Below, piece after piece: positions 55,689 through 64,000 of a stretch of 64,000 bases of DNA; within the stretch, counting starts at the first letter, position 1; the number at the start of each line of letters is the position of its first letter. The position numbers and the translations under genes were made by a program. Under the pieces are notes generated by a model. The model was given only the letters and a program-made list of their open reading frames with translations, was not told the DNA's origin and searched no databases. Origin of the DNA: Promicromonospora soli (GTDB lineage: Bacteria > Actinomycetota > Actinomycetes > Actinomycetales > Cellulomonadaceae); assembly GCF_014653785.1 (NCBI RefSeq), contig NZ_BNAS01000002.1, positions 182,756 to 246,755 on the forward strand, written 5' to 3'.

Positions 55689-56810
55689 TCAGCTCGTGAC
55701 GAGCGAGACGCCCGCTGCGCTCAGGGCCTCGCCCACCGGGTTGAAGTAGGTGGTGCCACCGGACGAGCAGTTGCCCGAGCCGCCCGAGGTCATGCCCTGG
55801 GCCTGGGTGCCGGCGAGCAGCGAGCCGCCGGAGTCGCCGGGCTCGGCGCACACGCTGGTCCGGATGAGGCCGGTGACGGTGCCCTCGGCATAGTTCACCG
55901 TGGCGTTCAGGGCCTGGATGGTGCCGCAGTGCCAGCCGGTCGTGGAACCGGACCGGCACACCGTGGCGCCGACGGCGGCAGGAGACGAGCCCGTGACACG
56001 CACCGTGCCGCCGCTGTAGTTGTTGACCGCACCGATCGGGGTGTCGTCCGAACCGACGTTCACGTACGCGTAGTCGTTGCCCGGGAACGAGGACACCTGG
56101 AAGGTACCGCTCGGCTGGCTGGTCGTGGCGCCTCGCGTTCCGCAGTGGCCGGCGGTGACGAAGCCGCCGGTGGCAGCGAAGCCGACCGAGCAGCGGGAGC
56201 CGCCGATGAAGTACGCGTTGCCGCCGATCACGTTGATGAGCGTCCTTGGGCGCTCCGCGGCCGCCGTCAGGGAGACGGCATCGGCGGGCACGCCTGCGTC
56301 GCCCACCGCGGCCTCGACGTCGGCCCGGGCGCCGTCGACTACGGAGATGACTATCTCGTTGGTCTCCACGTCCACGTAGTACGAGGTCACGTCCGACTCG
56401 GACAGAGCACCGTCCAGGTCCGCCGTCCAGGCGTCGAGCGCCTTGAGCGAGTTGTCCGCGATCACGGGGGTGGCCCCAGCCGCACGGACGTCGGCCGCAT
56501 CGGCGGCATCGGTCACCGCGACATGGAGCTCGTCCGCACTCTCGACCCAGGCGCCGGCGTAGGACGCACCGAGCGACTTCTCCAGGCTGCGCTGCGTGCC
56601 CGCCAGGATCTCCTGGGTCTTGATCTGAGCCACTGCCTCAGCAGTGCTCAGGTTGAGGTCACGCTCCATGGCGGCGACCATGCCTGGGGCGTAGCGCGTC
56701 GAGGCGGTCTCGGCGTCGGACCGTGCAGCGGCGACGGCGTTGATGGTGCCGGCGAGGAGGCCCACGGTGGCGGTTGCCACGGCCAGGCCCCGGAGGGAAG
56801 TACGTCTCAT
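55689..56810 (-). CDS. secreted alpha-lytic-protease-type serine protease, no PPC domain
   Basis: A 373-residue S1E protease precursor closely related to the one at 54049. Signal peptide to about residue 28; prodomain to about 190; catalytic His222 (TAGHCG), Asp246 (GNDYAYV) and Ser327 (PGDSGGS). The sequence ends at GEALSAAGVSLVTS, exactly where the glycine linker begins in the paralogue, so the two differ by loss or gain of the C-terminal domain. I use the ATG at 56810 with AAGGAG upstream; a start at 56885 lacks support. Very similar catalytic domains suggest a recent tandem duplication. Confidence 0.9.
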   Translation of the reverse strand: MRRTSLRGLAVATATVGLLAGTINAVAAARSDAETASTRYAPGMVAAMERDLNLSTAEAVAQIKTQEILAGTQRSLEKSLGASYAGAWVESADELHVAVTDAADAADVRAAGATPVIADNSLKALDAWTADLDGALSESDVTSYYVDVETNEIVISVVDGARADVEAAVGDAGVPADAVSLTAAAERPRTLINVIGGNAYFIGGSRCSVGFAATGGFVTAGHCGTRGATTSQPSGTFQVSSFPGNDYAYVNVGSDDTPIGAVNNYSGGTVRVTGSSPAAVGATVCRSGSTTGWHCGTIQALNATVNYAEGTVTGLIRTSVCAEPGDSGGSLLAGTQAQGMTSGGSGNCSSGGTTYFNPVGEALSAAGVSLVTS

Positions 56811-56926
56811 CTCCAGCGACTCCTTGTGTCGTAGAGCAGCAGGTGAAGTTCCACCCCGCGAGCGATTTTTCACCCGCTGGCTCAACGTAGGAGAAACCGG
56901 GCTTCACGTACAGATCACACCCAGGT

Positions 56927-56943
56927 CATACATATCTCGTATG
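56927..56943. promoter_or_regulatory. LysR-box-like palindrome upstream of protease 2
   Basis: CATACATATCTCGTATG has CATAC/GTATG arms around seven bases. A related CATAACCCCGTATG lies at 57948-57961, over the start of the LysR gene. The regulator may bind both; evidence is only the shared arms. Confidence 0.3.
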
Positions 56944-56975
56944 GAGGTCAAACCGCCACAGCGCCTCTGGTGCGG

Positions 56976-57950
56976 TCAGCCGAGCATCCCGTACATCGCC
57001 AGCCACTGTTCGTACTGCGGGCTGCGGCGGACGGCGTCGCGGTGCGCGCGGTGGGCGGCACCCTCGACGGCCTCCAGGTCCACCCGCAGGTCGGCGTCGT
57101 GCCGCCAGCCCAGGTAGTGGGTGCGGCGCAGCGGCGCCCCGGCGAGGGGGACCGTCACGACGCCCGGCGGGTCCGGCTGCCCGGGCTCGACGACCGCGAC
57201 GGCGCGGCCGGCCCGCACCTGGTCGACGGCGGTCGTCCACTCGGCCTCGCCCATGCCGCGCGGCGTGAACCCCGCGCGCACGCAGGCCGACACGAGGCAC
57301 TCCTCGAGGCAGCCGCCCGACGGCACGTAGAGCCACTGCTCCTCCGCCAGCTCGGCGAGCGAGACCTCGGGCTTGCCTGCGTACGGGTGGTGCTCGTCGA
57401 TCAGCACGAACATCGGGTCGGTGCAGACCCGGGTCCACGCGACCTCCACCGCGGCCGGCGGCGAGGCGTCGGAGCACATCCCCACCAGCCCGACGTCGAT
57501 GGTGCCCCGGGCGAGCTGGGACGCGACGTCGTCGGGCTGGTGGGGCATGGCCGTCGTGACCTCGGCGCCGGGGATGCCGACGTGCAGCTGGTTGACGAAC
57601 AGGCCGCCCAGCCCGGTGCCGGTGATGCCCACCCGGACGGCCTCGCCGCGGGCGACGTCGCCGCTAAGGAGGCGCTCGGCGTCGTCGGCGAGGGCCGCCA
57701 TGGCGGGGAGAAGCACGCGAGCGTGCCTGAGTACCAGCTCACCGAGCTCTGTCGCGCGCGCACCGAACCGGTCGCGGACGAAGACGTTGCCGCCCAGCGC
57801 CCGGTCGATGCGGTTGAGCTGCGCAGTCAACGCCGGCTGCGCGATGCCGAGGGCAGCGGCCGCCTTTGTGACGCTGCCCGACTCGGCAACGGCGACGACC
57901 ATCCTCAAGTGCCGCATGTCGAGTTCCACACGGTGGAAAATATCTGTCAT
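56976..57950 (-). CDS. LysR-family transcriptional regulator
   Basis: A regulator of about 324 residues. The N-terminal winged helix-turn-helix is MRHLRMVVAVAESGSVTKAAAALGIAQPALTAQLNRIDRALGGNVFVRD; the effector-binding domain follows with VGITGTGLGGLFVNQLH and GTIDVGLVGM. Starts at 57977, 57950 and 57917 are all in frame; none has a strong ribosome site and I take the middle one. A CATAACCCCGTATG palindrome covers the start region, as expected for autoregulation. It lies upstream of protease 2 in the same direction (165-base gap), and protease control is a reasonable guess. Confidence 0.85.
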   Translation of the reverse strand: MTDIFHRVELDMRHLRMVVAVAESGSVTKAAAALGIAQPALTAQLNRIDRALGGNVFVRDRFGARATELGELVLRHARVLLPAMAALADDAERLLSGDVARGEAVRVGITGTGLGGLFVNQLHVGIPGAEVTTAMPHQPDDVASQLARGTIDVGLVGMCSDASPPAAVEVAWTRVCTDPMFVLIDEHHPYAGKPEVSLAELAEEQWLYVPSGGCLEECLVSACVRAGFTPRGMGEAEWTTAVDQVRAGRAVAVVEPGQPDPPGVVTVPLAGAPLRRTHYLGWRHDADLRVDLEAVEGAAHRAHRDAVRRSPQYEQWLAMYGMLG

Positions 57951-58059
57951 AACCCCGTATGTCTCTGATATCGACAAGATTTATCGGTCATCGGCAGGAC
58001 TGTTACGTCCCGGAAACCGGACTGAGGCCAACTACAACAACGTTCGCCGGGGTCGGGTC

Positions 58060-59643
58060 TCACTCTTCGAGGAAGCCGTCACGGACCAGACCGCGCACCG
58101 CCGGGAGGAGCTCGGCGGCCAGGGCGTCCGCCGGGACCTCGAACAGCGAGGCGAGCGCGCCGACGATCTGGCCCACCGTGAGCTCGCCGTCGCACGCGCC
58201 GACCAGGGCCGCGAGCGGGCTCGACGCGTGCACGCCCCGCCCGAGCCCGTCCCCCTGCCGCAGGACCACGACGTTGGGGTCGGCCTCCCCCGGCGTCAGG
58301 TAGCGCTCCTCCGTGACGTCCGCGGCGGTGACCAGGTGGGCTGCGGCGAGCGCTGCGTCGTCGCGCTGCGCCAGCCAGTCGTGGCCGGCGAGGCTGCGGG
58401 CGATGTGCGCCCCGAGCGGCTGGCGGACCGACCCCGTGTGCTCTTCGAGACGCCGCAGCGTCGGCGCCCCGGCTCGGGGGCGCCGGAGAGTCACCATCCC
58501 GAAGCCGACCGCCTCGACGTCCCGCGACGCGAAGTCGTCGAGCCAGGCGCCGTAGGCGGCCGCCCAGGCTTCCGGCTCGCGGTCCGGGGTGGTGCCGCCG
58601 TCACGGATCCACGTCTCGGCGTACTCGGCCGGGTCGAGGACCTCACGCTGGATGACCCAGCCGTCCAGTCCGGCATCGTCGAGCCAGGCGCCGACCCGTT
58701 CGGTCCACGGCTCGCCCCGACGGTGCTCCCAGTTGCCGAGCAGCTGCGCCGTACCGCCTGGCACGAGCACGCCGCCGACGCCCAGGACCAGGTCGCGCAC
58801 GAGGTCGTCGCCCGCCCGGCCGCCGTCGCGGTACTCGTAGTCCCCGAGCGCGTCGGCCACCGCCCGGCCGGCCGCCCCCGCGTGCGGCGTGATGACGAAC
58901 GGCGGGTTCGACACCACGAGATCGAACTGCTCACCCGCGACCGGCTCCAGCATGGACCCGTGCCGCAGCTCCACGTCCGCGCCGGCCTGCGTGTTCAGCG
59001 CTACGTTGAACCCGGCGAACGACAGCGCCCGCCGCGAGATGTCCGTTGCCACCACCTGCCGCGCGTGCCGCGCCGCGTGCAGGGCCTGGATACCGCAGCC
59101 GGTGCCCAGGTCGAGCACGCGGGCGGTCGGGTTCCGCACGGTGACCTGGGCCAGCGTCAGGGAGGCGCCGCCCGCGCCGAGCACGTGGTCGGTGGCCAGG
59201 CGGCCGCCGGTCGCCAGCTCGCCCAGGTCGGAGGCCAGCCACCAGCGCGCGTCGCCGACGGCGTCCACCGACGCGTAGGGGCTCAGGTCCACGAGGGGGC
59301 GCACCTCGTCGTCGTCCCCGGAGCCCTGGGCCGCGACCAGGCCGAGGCGCTCCGCGCCCTGCGCGCCGGTTGCGGGCAGCGCCCGGTCCAGGGCGGCGCG
59401 CGGCACGGGCACGCCCAGCAGGAACAGCGCGGTCAGGGTGGCCCGCGGGTCCCGGTCCGACGGCGGCTTGCCGTCCACCGCCGCTGCCACCGCCCGGCGC
59501 GCAGGCAGCGACTGCTCCCGGTGCAGGGCGGCCGCGGCGAGCGGCCCGAGGAGGTCCTCGACGCCGTCGACGTCGTAGGCGGCGGAGGCCAGGTCGTCCC
59601 GGAGGGAGGCGACGAGGGCGGGGTCGGTCACAGGAGGCTGCAC
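58060..59643 (-). CDS. SAM-dependent methyltransferase (NPPF-motif, HemK-like)
   Basis: A 527-residue protein. An N-terminal region of about 165 residues is helical and of unknown role; the class I methyltransferase domain follows with motif I VLDLGTGCGIQALHAARH, VVATDISRRALSFAGFN, and the NPPF motif (VVSNPPFVITPHAG) of enzymes that methylate glutamine, adenine or guanine nitrogen. A long C-terminal part (about 330-527) ends in a winged-helix-like segment. Whole-length relatives are common in actinobacteria without known substrate. I use the GTG at 59643 with AGGA upstream; a GTG at 59631 is possible. Confidence 0.78.
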   Translation of the reverse strand: MQPPVTDPALVASLRDDLASAAYDVDGVEDLLGPLAAAALHREQSLPARRAVAAAVDGKPPSDRDPRATLTALFLLGVPVPRAALDRALPATGAQGAERLGLVAAQGSGDDDEVRPLVDLSPYASVDAVGDARWWLASDLGELATGGRLATDHVLGAGGASLTLAQVTVRNPTARVLDLGTGCGIQALHAARHARQVVATDISRRALSFAGFNVALNTQAGADVELRHGSMLEPVAGEQFDLVVSNPPFVITPHAGAAGRAVADALGDYEYRDGGRAGDDLVRDLVLGVGGVLVPGGTAQLLGNWEHRRGEPWTERVGAWLDDAGLDGWVIQREVLDPAEYAETWIRDGGTTPDREPEAWAAAYGAWLDDFASRDVEAVGFGMVTLRRPRAGAPTLRRLEEHTGSVRQPLGAHIARSLAGHDWLAQRDDAALAAAHLVTAADVTEERYLTPGEADPNVVVLRQGDGLGRGVHASSPLAALVGACDGELTVGQIVGALASLFEVPADALAAELLPAVRGLVRDGFLEE

Positions 59644-59660
59644 GGGGCCATCCTGACGGG

Positions 59661-60794
59661 CTACTGCTTGCAGTTCGAGTTGACGTAGAGGGAGATGGTC
59701 TCGGACGCCTCGACCATGGCCGCGGTGTCGAGCTCCTGCTGTGCGCCGCCCACTGCCGAGACCACCGCGGGGCCGTCGTTGGCCTTCACCTTCTCGATGT
59801 TGTTCGCCACGGTCGAGTAGTAGGTGAAGGCGACCGCCCAGTCCTTCGCTATCGCCTCGGGCGGGGTCACGCCCTCCAGCGCGTTGCGCGCGTTGATGAA
59901 CCCCTTGCGCAAGGTCTCGGGCTGGTCCTCGACCATCGCCGACTGCGCGTTCGCGGCCTGCGTCCACGCCATCTGGGTCTGCGCGCACGACGCGGCGTCC
60001 GCCACCGGCAGGGAGCCGGCCGTCCGGTAGAGACTCATGCCCCAGCCGGCGCCAAGGCCCAGGACGGCGGCGATGACGCCCGACAGCACCAGGACCATCG
60101 GCTTGTCGAGGACCTTGGGCAGGCCGCGGCGCAGCGTCCTCTTGATCTTCCGCTGCTGCGCCGTGCTGGGGGCGGAGATGCGCCCCTTGGGACCCTTGGC
60201 GGCCTTCTTGGAAGCTGACTTGGACGCCGACTTGGACGCCGGCTTGCTGGGCAGGACGGACGGGGCGTCGTCCGGCAGCGGCGCGGGCAGGGCTTCGACG
60301 TCCTCTTCCACCGGGCCCGGGTTCGGCGGGAAGCCGCCGGCGGGCGTTGGAGCGGGGTCGCTCTTCGGTTCGCCCTTGGTGCCCGACTTGGCGCCCTTGC
60401 CCCGGGACCTGGTCTTGCTGACCTTGCCGCTCGCGTTCTTGCTCCGGCCGCGGGTCACGGAGGGCTCGGTAGCTGCCACCGAGCCCCACGGATTCGCGTC
60501 GCCGTCGCCGTCGCCGCCCGGCACGACGGGCGCCGGAACCGGCCCCCAGAGGGAGCTGGTGGCCTCCTCGACAGGCGTGGGATCAGCGGGGGCGGCGGCG
60601 CCCACGCTGCCCCACGGACTGGGCGCGGCGTCGTTCTCCGCGAGCCCCTCGGCCCACTCGAGGGCGCTGGAGCCGCGTGCGGCGTCCCCTGCCGCGAGAC
60701 TCTCCGCCCACGTGAGCGCATTGCTTGCGGGGGGACCTCCAGCGCGGGAAGCAGCACGACCGCCCCGCGAGCCCTTGCGCCGTGTCGCACTCAT
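59661..60794 (-). CDS. hypothetical membrane-anchored protein with a long Lys/Pro-rich cytoplasmic region
   Basis: A 377-residue protein. The first 230 residues are low-complexity and probably disordered, with repeated short units (ALTWAESLAAGD and ALEWAEGLAENDA; NPWGSV repeated) and a lysine run (SKPASKSASKSASKKAAKG). One membrane helix (MVLVLSGVIAAVLGLGAGWGM) separates it from a 120-residue outer domain with two cysteines (ASCAQTQMAW, NSNCKQ). Such a layout suits a nucleoid-, polymer- or signalling-linked membrane protein, but no family is recognised. It precedes the methyltransferase by 17 bases and may be co-transcribed. Confidence 0.6.
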   Translation of the reverse strand: MSATRRKGSRGGRAASRAGGPPASNALTWAESLAAGDAARGSSALEWAEGLAENDAAPSPWGSVGAAAPADPTPVEEATSSLWGPVPAPVVPGGDGDGDANPWGSVAATEPSVTRGRSKNASGKVSKTRSRGKGAKSGTKGEPKSDPAPTPAGGFPPNPGPVEEDVEALPAPLPDDAPSVLPSKPASKSASKSASKKAAKGPKGRISAPSTAQQRKIKRTLRRGLPKVLDKPMVLVLSGVIAAVLGLGAGWGMSLYRTAGSLPVADAASCAQTQMAWTQAANAQSAMVEDQPETLRKGFINARNALEGVTPPEAIAKDWAVAFTYYSTVANNIEKVKANDGPAVVSAVGGAQQELDTAAMVEASETISLYVNSNCKQ

Positions 60795-60873
60795 AGCCGC
60801 GCACTTTACCCGCACCCCCGGCAGGACAGGAGGGGCAATCGTGTGATAGGTGACGAACGGCGGGTGAAGTTGC

Positions 60874-61206
60874 TTACCCGTTGAGGTAGTTGATGCTCGC
60901 CCAGAGCACCACGACCACAACCGCCACCATGCCGATGGCTAGCGTCAGTAGGCCCCAGTTGCGCGCGCGGCGGGATGCCTTCCGAGCCTTGTCGTGCTGC
61001 TGCCTCTTCCACAGCGAATTGACGCGCAGCGCGTTTCCGAGGGCGACGATTCCCGTTGGCGGGAAGCAGAAGAACGTCACCAGAACGGCGAACACAAGAT
61101 ACGACCGTGGCGGGTACTGCAGCTGCGCCGGGTAGGTGTGCACGTTGACGTTCACGGGCGCGCGCGACCCGCCCGGGACTACCGGCGGTACAGCGGAGCT
61201 GGTCAT
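60874..61206 (-). CDS. CD225/dispanin-like small membrane protein
   Basis: A 110-residue protein with two membrane helices. PPRSYLVFAVLVTFFCFPPTGIVALGNALRVNSLWKRQQHDKARKASRRARNWGLLTLAIG is the dispanin (CD225) pattern: first helix with a CFPPTGI turn, a basic loop and a second helix. The Pro-rich N-terminus (about 1-32) is also usual. Bacterial dispanins have unknown function. GAGGGGG lies before the ATG at 61206. It is upstream of the membrane-anchored hypothetical gene (79-base gap) on the same strand. Confidence 0.8.
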   Translation of the reverse strand: MTSSAVPPVVPGGSRAPVNVNVHTYPAQLQYPPRSYLVFAVLVTFFCFPPTGIVALGNALRVNSLWKRQQHDKARKASRRARNWGLLTLAIGMVAVVVVVLWASINYLNG

Positions 61207-61273
61207 GGACGTCCCCCTCGCCTATGTAAAGGGAGAACTTAGTCTAATTTCGGTGATTTGTTGAATGCGCAGG

Positions 61274-62977
61274 TCAGCCGGGGATCTTGCGAAGCACCTC
61301 ACGATAGAAATGCACTCCGCGGCCCAGGGAATCGACGCTCAGGTTTTCCCCTGCCCCGTGAATCGACTGCCGCTGCGCGCGCGTCATGGCGAAGGGGCTG
61401 AACCGGTAGACGTGGTCGCTGATGGGCGTGAACGTGCGAGCGTCGGAGGCGGTGAGGGTCACGTACGGCGCCACGACGGCGTCCGGGTACGACGCACCGA
61501 TCGCCTCGCTGAGCAGCGCGAACTGCTGGCTGTCCGTGGGCGAGACCTCACTGGGCTCGCTGCTGTCCACGACCTCGATCTCGACCCTCTTGTCCCGGAT
61601 GGTGCGCCGCAGCCGCGCCACGGTCCGGTCCACCGTCTCGCCGAGCGCCACCCTGATATCGAGGTGCGCGCGGGCCGACGACGCCGCGACGTTCGCCGCG
61701 GCGCTGCCCTCCAGCTCGGTGACCGCCACGGTGGTGCGGACCATCGCCGACGCCTCAGGGCCGCTTCGGGCCAGCGCCAGCGCCGCGAGCTTGCGGAACG
61801 GCCCGGAGGCCGCCCGGGTCACCATCCTGAAGAACATGCCCTTCAGGCCGGTGGTGCTCGGGGCGACTCGCTCCAGCATGTCGACAGTCGGTGCGTTGAC
61901 CCGGGCCGCGTACCGCCGTCGGCCCACGCGCGTCACCGCGCGCGCGAGGCGCGTGGTCGCGGTATGCCGGCCGGGCGTGGCGGCGTGGCCGCCGACGCCG
62001 GTGGTGTACAGGTCGACCCCGACCAGGCCCTTCTCCGCGACGCCCACGAGGGCCGTCTGCCGGCCGAGGCCCGGGAAGGCTTCGGTCACGACGGCTCCGC
62101 CCCCGTCGATCACGAGCCACGGACGCACGCCGAGCTCGTACAGGCGGCGGACCGCGATCTGGGCCGACTCCCCAGCGGTCTCCTCGTCCGCGCCGAAGAA
62201 CAGCCAGATGTCCCGCTCGGGCACGAAGCCCTCGCCCAGCAGCGTCTCCACGGCGTCGAGCACCGCCACGAGCGAACCCTTGTCGTCGAGCGTGCCGCGG
62301 CCGTGCACCGCGCCGTCGCGCACCTCGCCCGAGAACGGGTTCTCGGTCCAGACCATGCCCTGGACCGGCGCCACGTCCTGGTGCGCCATGAGCACCACGG
62401 GGTACGGGTGCAGCACGTCCTGGCGCCCCCGGCCGGGCCAGCGGTAGAGCAGGCCGTGGTCGCCCGACGGCTCGCTCTGCAGGGCGTGCACGCGGGGGTA
62501 GAAGGCCGCCAGCGCTGCTCGGTGGCGGGCGAACGCGTCGTGGTCGATGTACTGCGGGTCCCACGAGGACACGGTCGGGATCTGCACGAGCGAGGCCAGG
62601 TGCCCGGCCGCGATGTGGCCCGCGGAGAAGTGCCGCTCGCTGTACGGCTCCGACGCGACGAACGGGGAGGAGCCCGGCTGCTCGGGCAGCGCGGCGTCCG
62701 GCGCCGCAGGCTGCTCGGTGACCTTCTTCTCCGGCCGGCTCTTCTCGGGCGCGTCGCGCTCGGCCGACGTCAGGGACGCGGCCTGCGGAAGGCGCGCGCG
62801 CGACGTGTCCGGGCGCGTGGCCGACAGCAGTGGCGACGCCGTCGGCGCCGCCGTCTGCGGGCGCGCCTCGGGCTTGGGTTCGACGGCGGGCGACGGGGCC
62901 TGTCGGGCTGCCGTCTTCGCGATCATTTCGGCCGTGACCTGAGGGATGGCCTCGGTCGGGTCGATGTCGGCACTCAC
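61274..62977 (-). CDS. M20-family metallopeptidase (carboxypeptidase/dipeptidase)
   Basis: A 567-residue zinc peptidase. The first 100 residues are Pro/Ala/Glu-rich and probably disordered. Metal-binding motifs follow in order: VLMAHQDVAP (His), GRGTLDDKGSL (bridging Asp), GADEETAGES (catalytic Glu and ligand Glu), then the dimerisation domain with GVGGHAATP and a late SIHGAGENLSVDSL with the final His. The closest group is the carboxypeptidase S/PM20D1-like branch. I use the GTG at 62977 with GGAGAAGG upstream; the reading extends further but without support. Intracellular, no signal peptide. Confidence 0.85.
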   Translation of the reverse strand: MSADIDPTEAIPQVTAEMIAKTAARQAPSPAVEPKPEARPQTAAPTASPLLSATRPDTSRARLPQAASLTSAERDAPEKSRPEKKVTEQPAAPDAALPEQPGSSPFVASEPYSERHFSAGHIAAGHLASLVQIPTVSSWDPQYIDHDAFARHRAALAAFYPRVHALQSEPSGDHGLLYRWPGRGRQDVLHPYPVVLMAHQDVAPVQGMVWTENPFSGEVRDGAVHGRGTLDDKGSLVAVLDAVETLLGEGFVPERDIWLFFGADEETAGESAQIAVRRLYELGVRPWLVIDGGGAVVTEAFPGLGRQTALVGVAEKGLVGVDLYTTGVGGHAATPGRHTATTRLARAVTRVGRRRYAARVNAPTVDMLERVAPSTTGLKGMFFRMVTRAASGPFRKLAALALARSGPEASAMVRTTVAVTELEGSAAANVAASSARAHLDIRVALGETVDRTVARLRRTIRDKRVEIEVVDSSEPSEVSPTDSQQFALLSEAIGASYPDAVVAPYVTLTASDARTFTPISDHVYRFSPFAMTRAQRQSIHGAGENLSVDSLGRGVHFYREVLRKIPG

Positions 62978-63155
62978 GGGACCTTCTCCTGCTCCGGGTC
63001 TCCCACGACGGGGGCTCCTGCATCGGGGCTCTCGTTCGCACCCGCGGACCGCGGGGCGTGCGGGAGCGCAACACCGCAGACGATAGCGGTAGCACCGGGT
63101 TTTCCACACAACCCGCGGTGATCCTGGATACCCCAGCCTCCGATGTCCATCGAGG

Positions 63156-64000
63156 TCACCGTGCCGCCCAGTGGATCGCCGTCGCCGCCTGGCTGAGACC
63201 ACCCCGGGGGTGGGTGCGAAAGAACACCGAGGTGCCGAACACAAACGCCCGCGCCTGTCCTACTTTGCCTGATACTGCACCGATCTGCCCGTTGACCGCG
63301 GATGGCCCGGCCGCGTCGCCCGGCTCGGCCCAGTGGCCCGCCAGGAAGCTGCCGTACGTCAGTTCCGCCGTGGTCTCCCTGCCGAGGTCCGTGAACCACA
63401 CGGCGGGGTAGACAAACCCTTGGTCCTGCGGGTGGTCGTCCAGCACCTCGCCCGCGACGTCGGTCTCGATGATGCCGTTGCCGGCCGGATCGCCCGTCAC
63501 CGCAGTGCCGCTGACCAGCCCGTACGTCTCCGCGGCCGCGAAGGCGCCCGCCCCGCGCCCGACGATGGCGCCGCCGTCACGCAGCCAGGACCGGACGTAC
63601 GCTCGGCCGGCCGAGCCGGCCGAGAGCCCCAGGGACGAGCCCACCCACAGCACGTCCGCGCGCTCGAGGCCGGTCGGCGTCCCGGCGGACGCTCCCGTCT
63701 CGATCCCCCTCGCCGAGACCGCCACCAGGTCGTCGAACCCGAGTGCCAGGAGCGACAGCCGGTCGTCCTGGTTGCCGGTGTAGGCGATGGTCAGGTCCTC
63801 GGCCGGCTCCCCCGCTCGGTAGTCCGCGCGTGCAGCGGCAGCGAAGTCGACGCCGTACCGGTCGGCCGCGTCGCGCGCCGCCCGCCGCCCGTGCGGCCCG
63901 ACGACGGCGTTCCCGTCCGCCGTCAGCCGCACCGCCACGCCCTGTCCGAGCAGGTAGTTCAGGGTGCGGTGGTCCGCGACGCCGGCCAGGTCGAAGCGGA
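63156..64000 (-). CDS. C-terminal part of a large protein with a GATase1-like domain (5' end outside window)
   Basis: At least 281 residues, entering from the right edge with DLAGVADHRTLNYLLGQGVAVRLT and ending in TGA at 63156. The segment LGFDDLVAVS followed by YVRSWLRDGGAIVGRGAGAFAAAETYGLV has the layout of a class I glutamine-amidotransferase-like Rossmann domain, as found at the C-terminus of some actinobacterial M14 zinc carboxypeptidases. The FVFGTSVFFRTHPRGGLSQAATAIHWAAR ending fits that group. Since the catalytic part is outside the window, the assignment is tentative. An internal GTG at 63938 is not a start, as coding continues upstream. Confidence 0.55.
   Translation of the reverse strand, partial: RFDLAGVADHRTLNYLLGQGVAVRLTADGNAVVGPHGRRAARDAADRYGVDFAAAARADYRAGEPAEDLTIAYTGNQDDRLSLLALGFDDLVAVSARGIETGASAGTPTGLERADVLWVGSSLGLSAGSAGRAYVRSWLRDGGAIVGRGAGAFAAAETYGLVSGTAVTGDPAGNGIIETDVAGEVLDDHPQDQGFVYPAVWFTDLGRETTAELTYGSFLAGHWAEPGDAAGPSAVNGQIGAVSGKVGQARAFVFGTSVFFRTHPRGGLSQAATAIHWAAR

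Noticed and set aside
63156-63938. A complete 260-codon gene starting with GTG at 63938
   Set aside because: Coding character continues upstream to the window end without a stop and there is no ribosome site at the GTG, so the gene is truncated by the window.

Overview
The window is very GC-rich DNA with strong GC3 codon bias, Tat and lipobox exported proteins, leaderless-looking promoters, an actinobacterial topA-tmk-holB block and a ClpC with a ClgR-like box. This points to an actinobacterium of the Micrococcales, most likely a plant-polymer-degrading member of Promicromonosporaceae or Cellulomonadaceae. The family placement is inference; no rRNA gene is present to fix it.

Positions 1-32.5 kb form a carbohydrate island. 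(1) 1-7.1 kb: a five-gene operon (LplB/YtcP-type sugar ABC permeases, Tat-lipoprotein binding protein, 2-hydroxyacid dehydrogenase, LacI repressor) behind a promoter with two inverted copies of one 14-bp operator. (2) 7.2-18.4 kb: a rhamnogalacturonan block with two PL11 lyases, a MalFG-type ABC importer, a DUF624/YesL protein, a cupin protein and a Gfo/Idh oxidoreductase. Five LacI-type half-palindromes built on TGAA-x-CG-x-TTCA lie in front of these units, so they look like one regulon whose regulator is not obvious here. The gene set mirrors the Bacillus yes/yte rhamnogalacturonan system. (3) 18.8-25 kb: fructuronate reductase (uxuB) divergent from uronate isomerase (uxaC), then a GH67 alpha-glucuronidase. 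(4) 29.9-32.5 kb: kdgK-eda divergent from an IclR regulator. Together GH67, UxaC, UxuB, KdgK and Eda take glucuronic acid from xylan side chains to pyruvate plus glyceraldehyde-3-phosphate; mannonate dehydratase and any ABC ATPase are missing from the window. Between these lie an AbrB/Doc toxin-antitoxin pair, a UPF0060 membrane protein and several membrane or redox genes.

Positions 32.6-40.2 kb carry clpC, two hypothetical genes, a small hydrolase, peptide deformylase and a secreted FAD oxidoreductase. Positions 40.4-43.0 kb look like the scar of an integrative element: two decayed tyrosine-recombinase tails, each followed by a similar terminator, the second directly beside a tRNA-Thr(CGT). 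Between them are an RDD membrane protein and a membrane/deazaflavin-oxidoreductase fusion.

Positions 43.1-64 kb are mostly core and secreted functions: a TAP-like peptidase lipoprotein, an orphan HypX-like protein with no hydrogenase nearby, holB-tmk, topA, a PAP2 phosphatase, two tandem alpha-lytic-type proteases, a LysR regulator, a methyltransferase, a dispanin-like protein, an M20 peptidase and the 3' part of a large protein cut by the window end.

Two families of dispersed palindromic repeats stand out: a 61-bp hairpin present twice (16.4 and 32.5 kb) and a GGTCGAGCTTGTCGAGACC element in two convergent gene gaps and, in altered form, inside the GH67 coding sequence.
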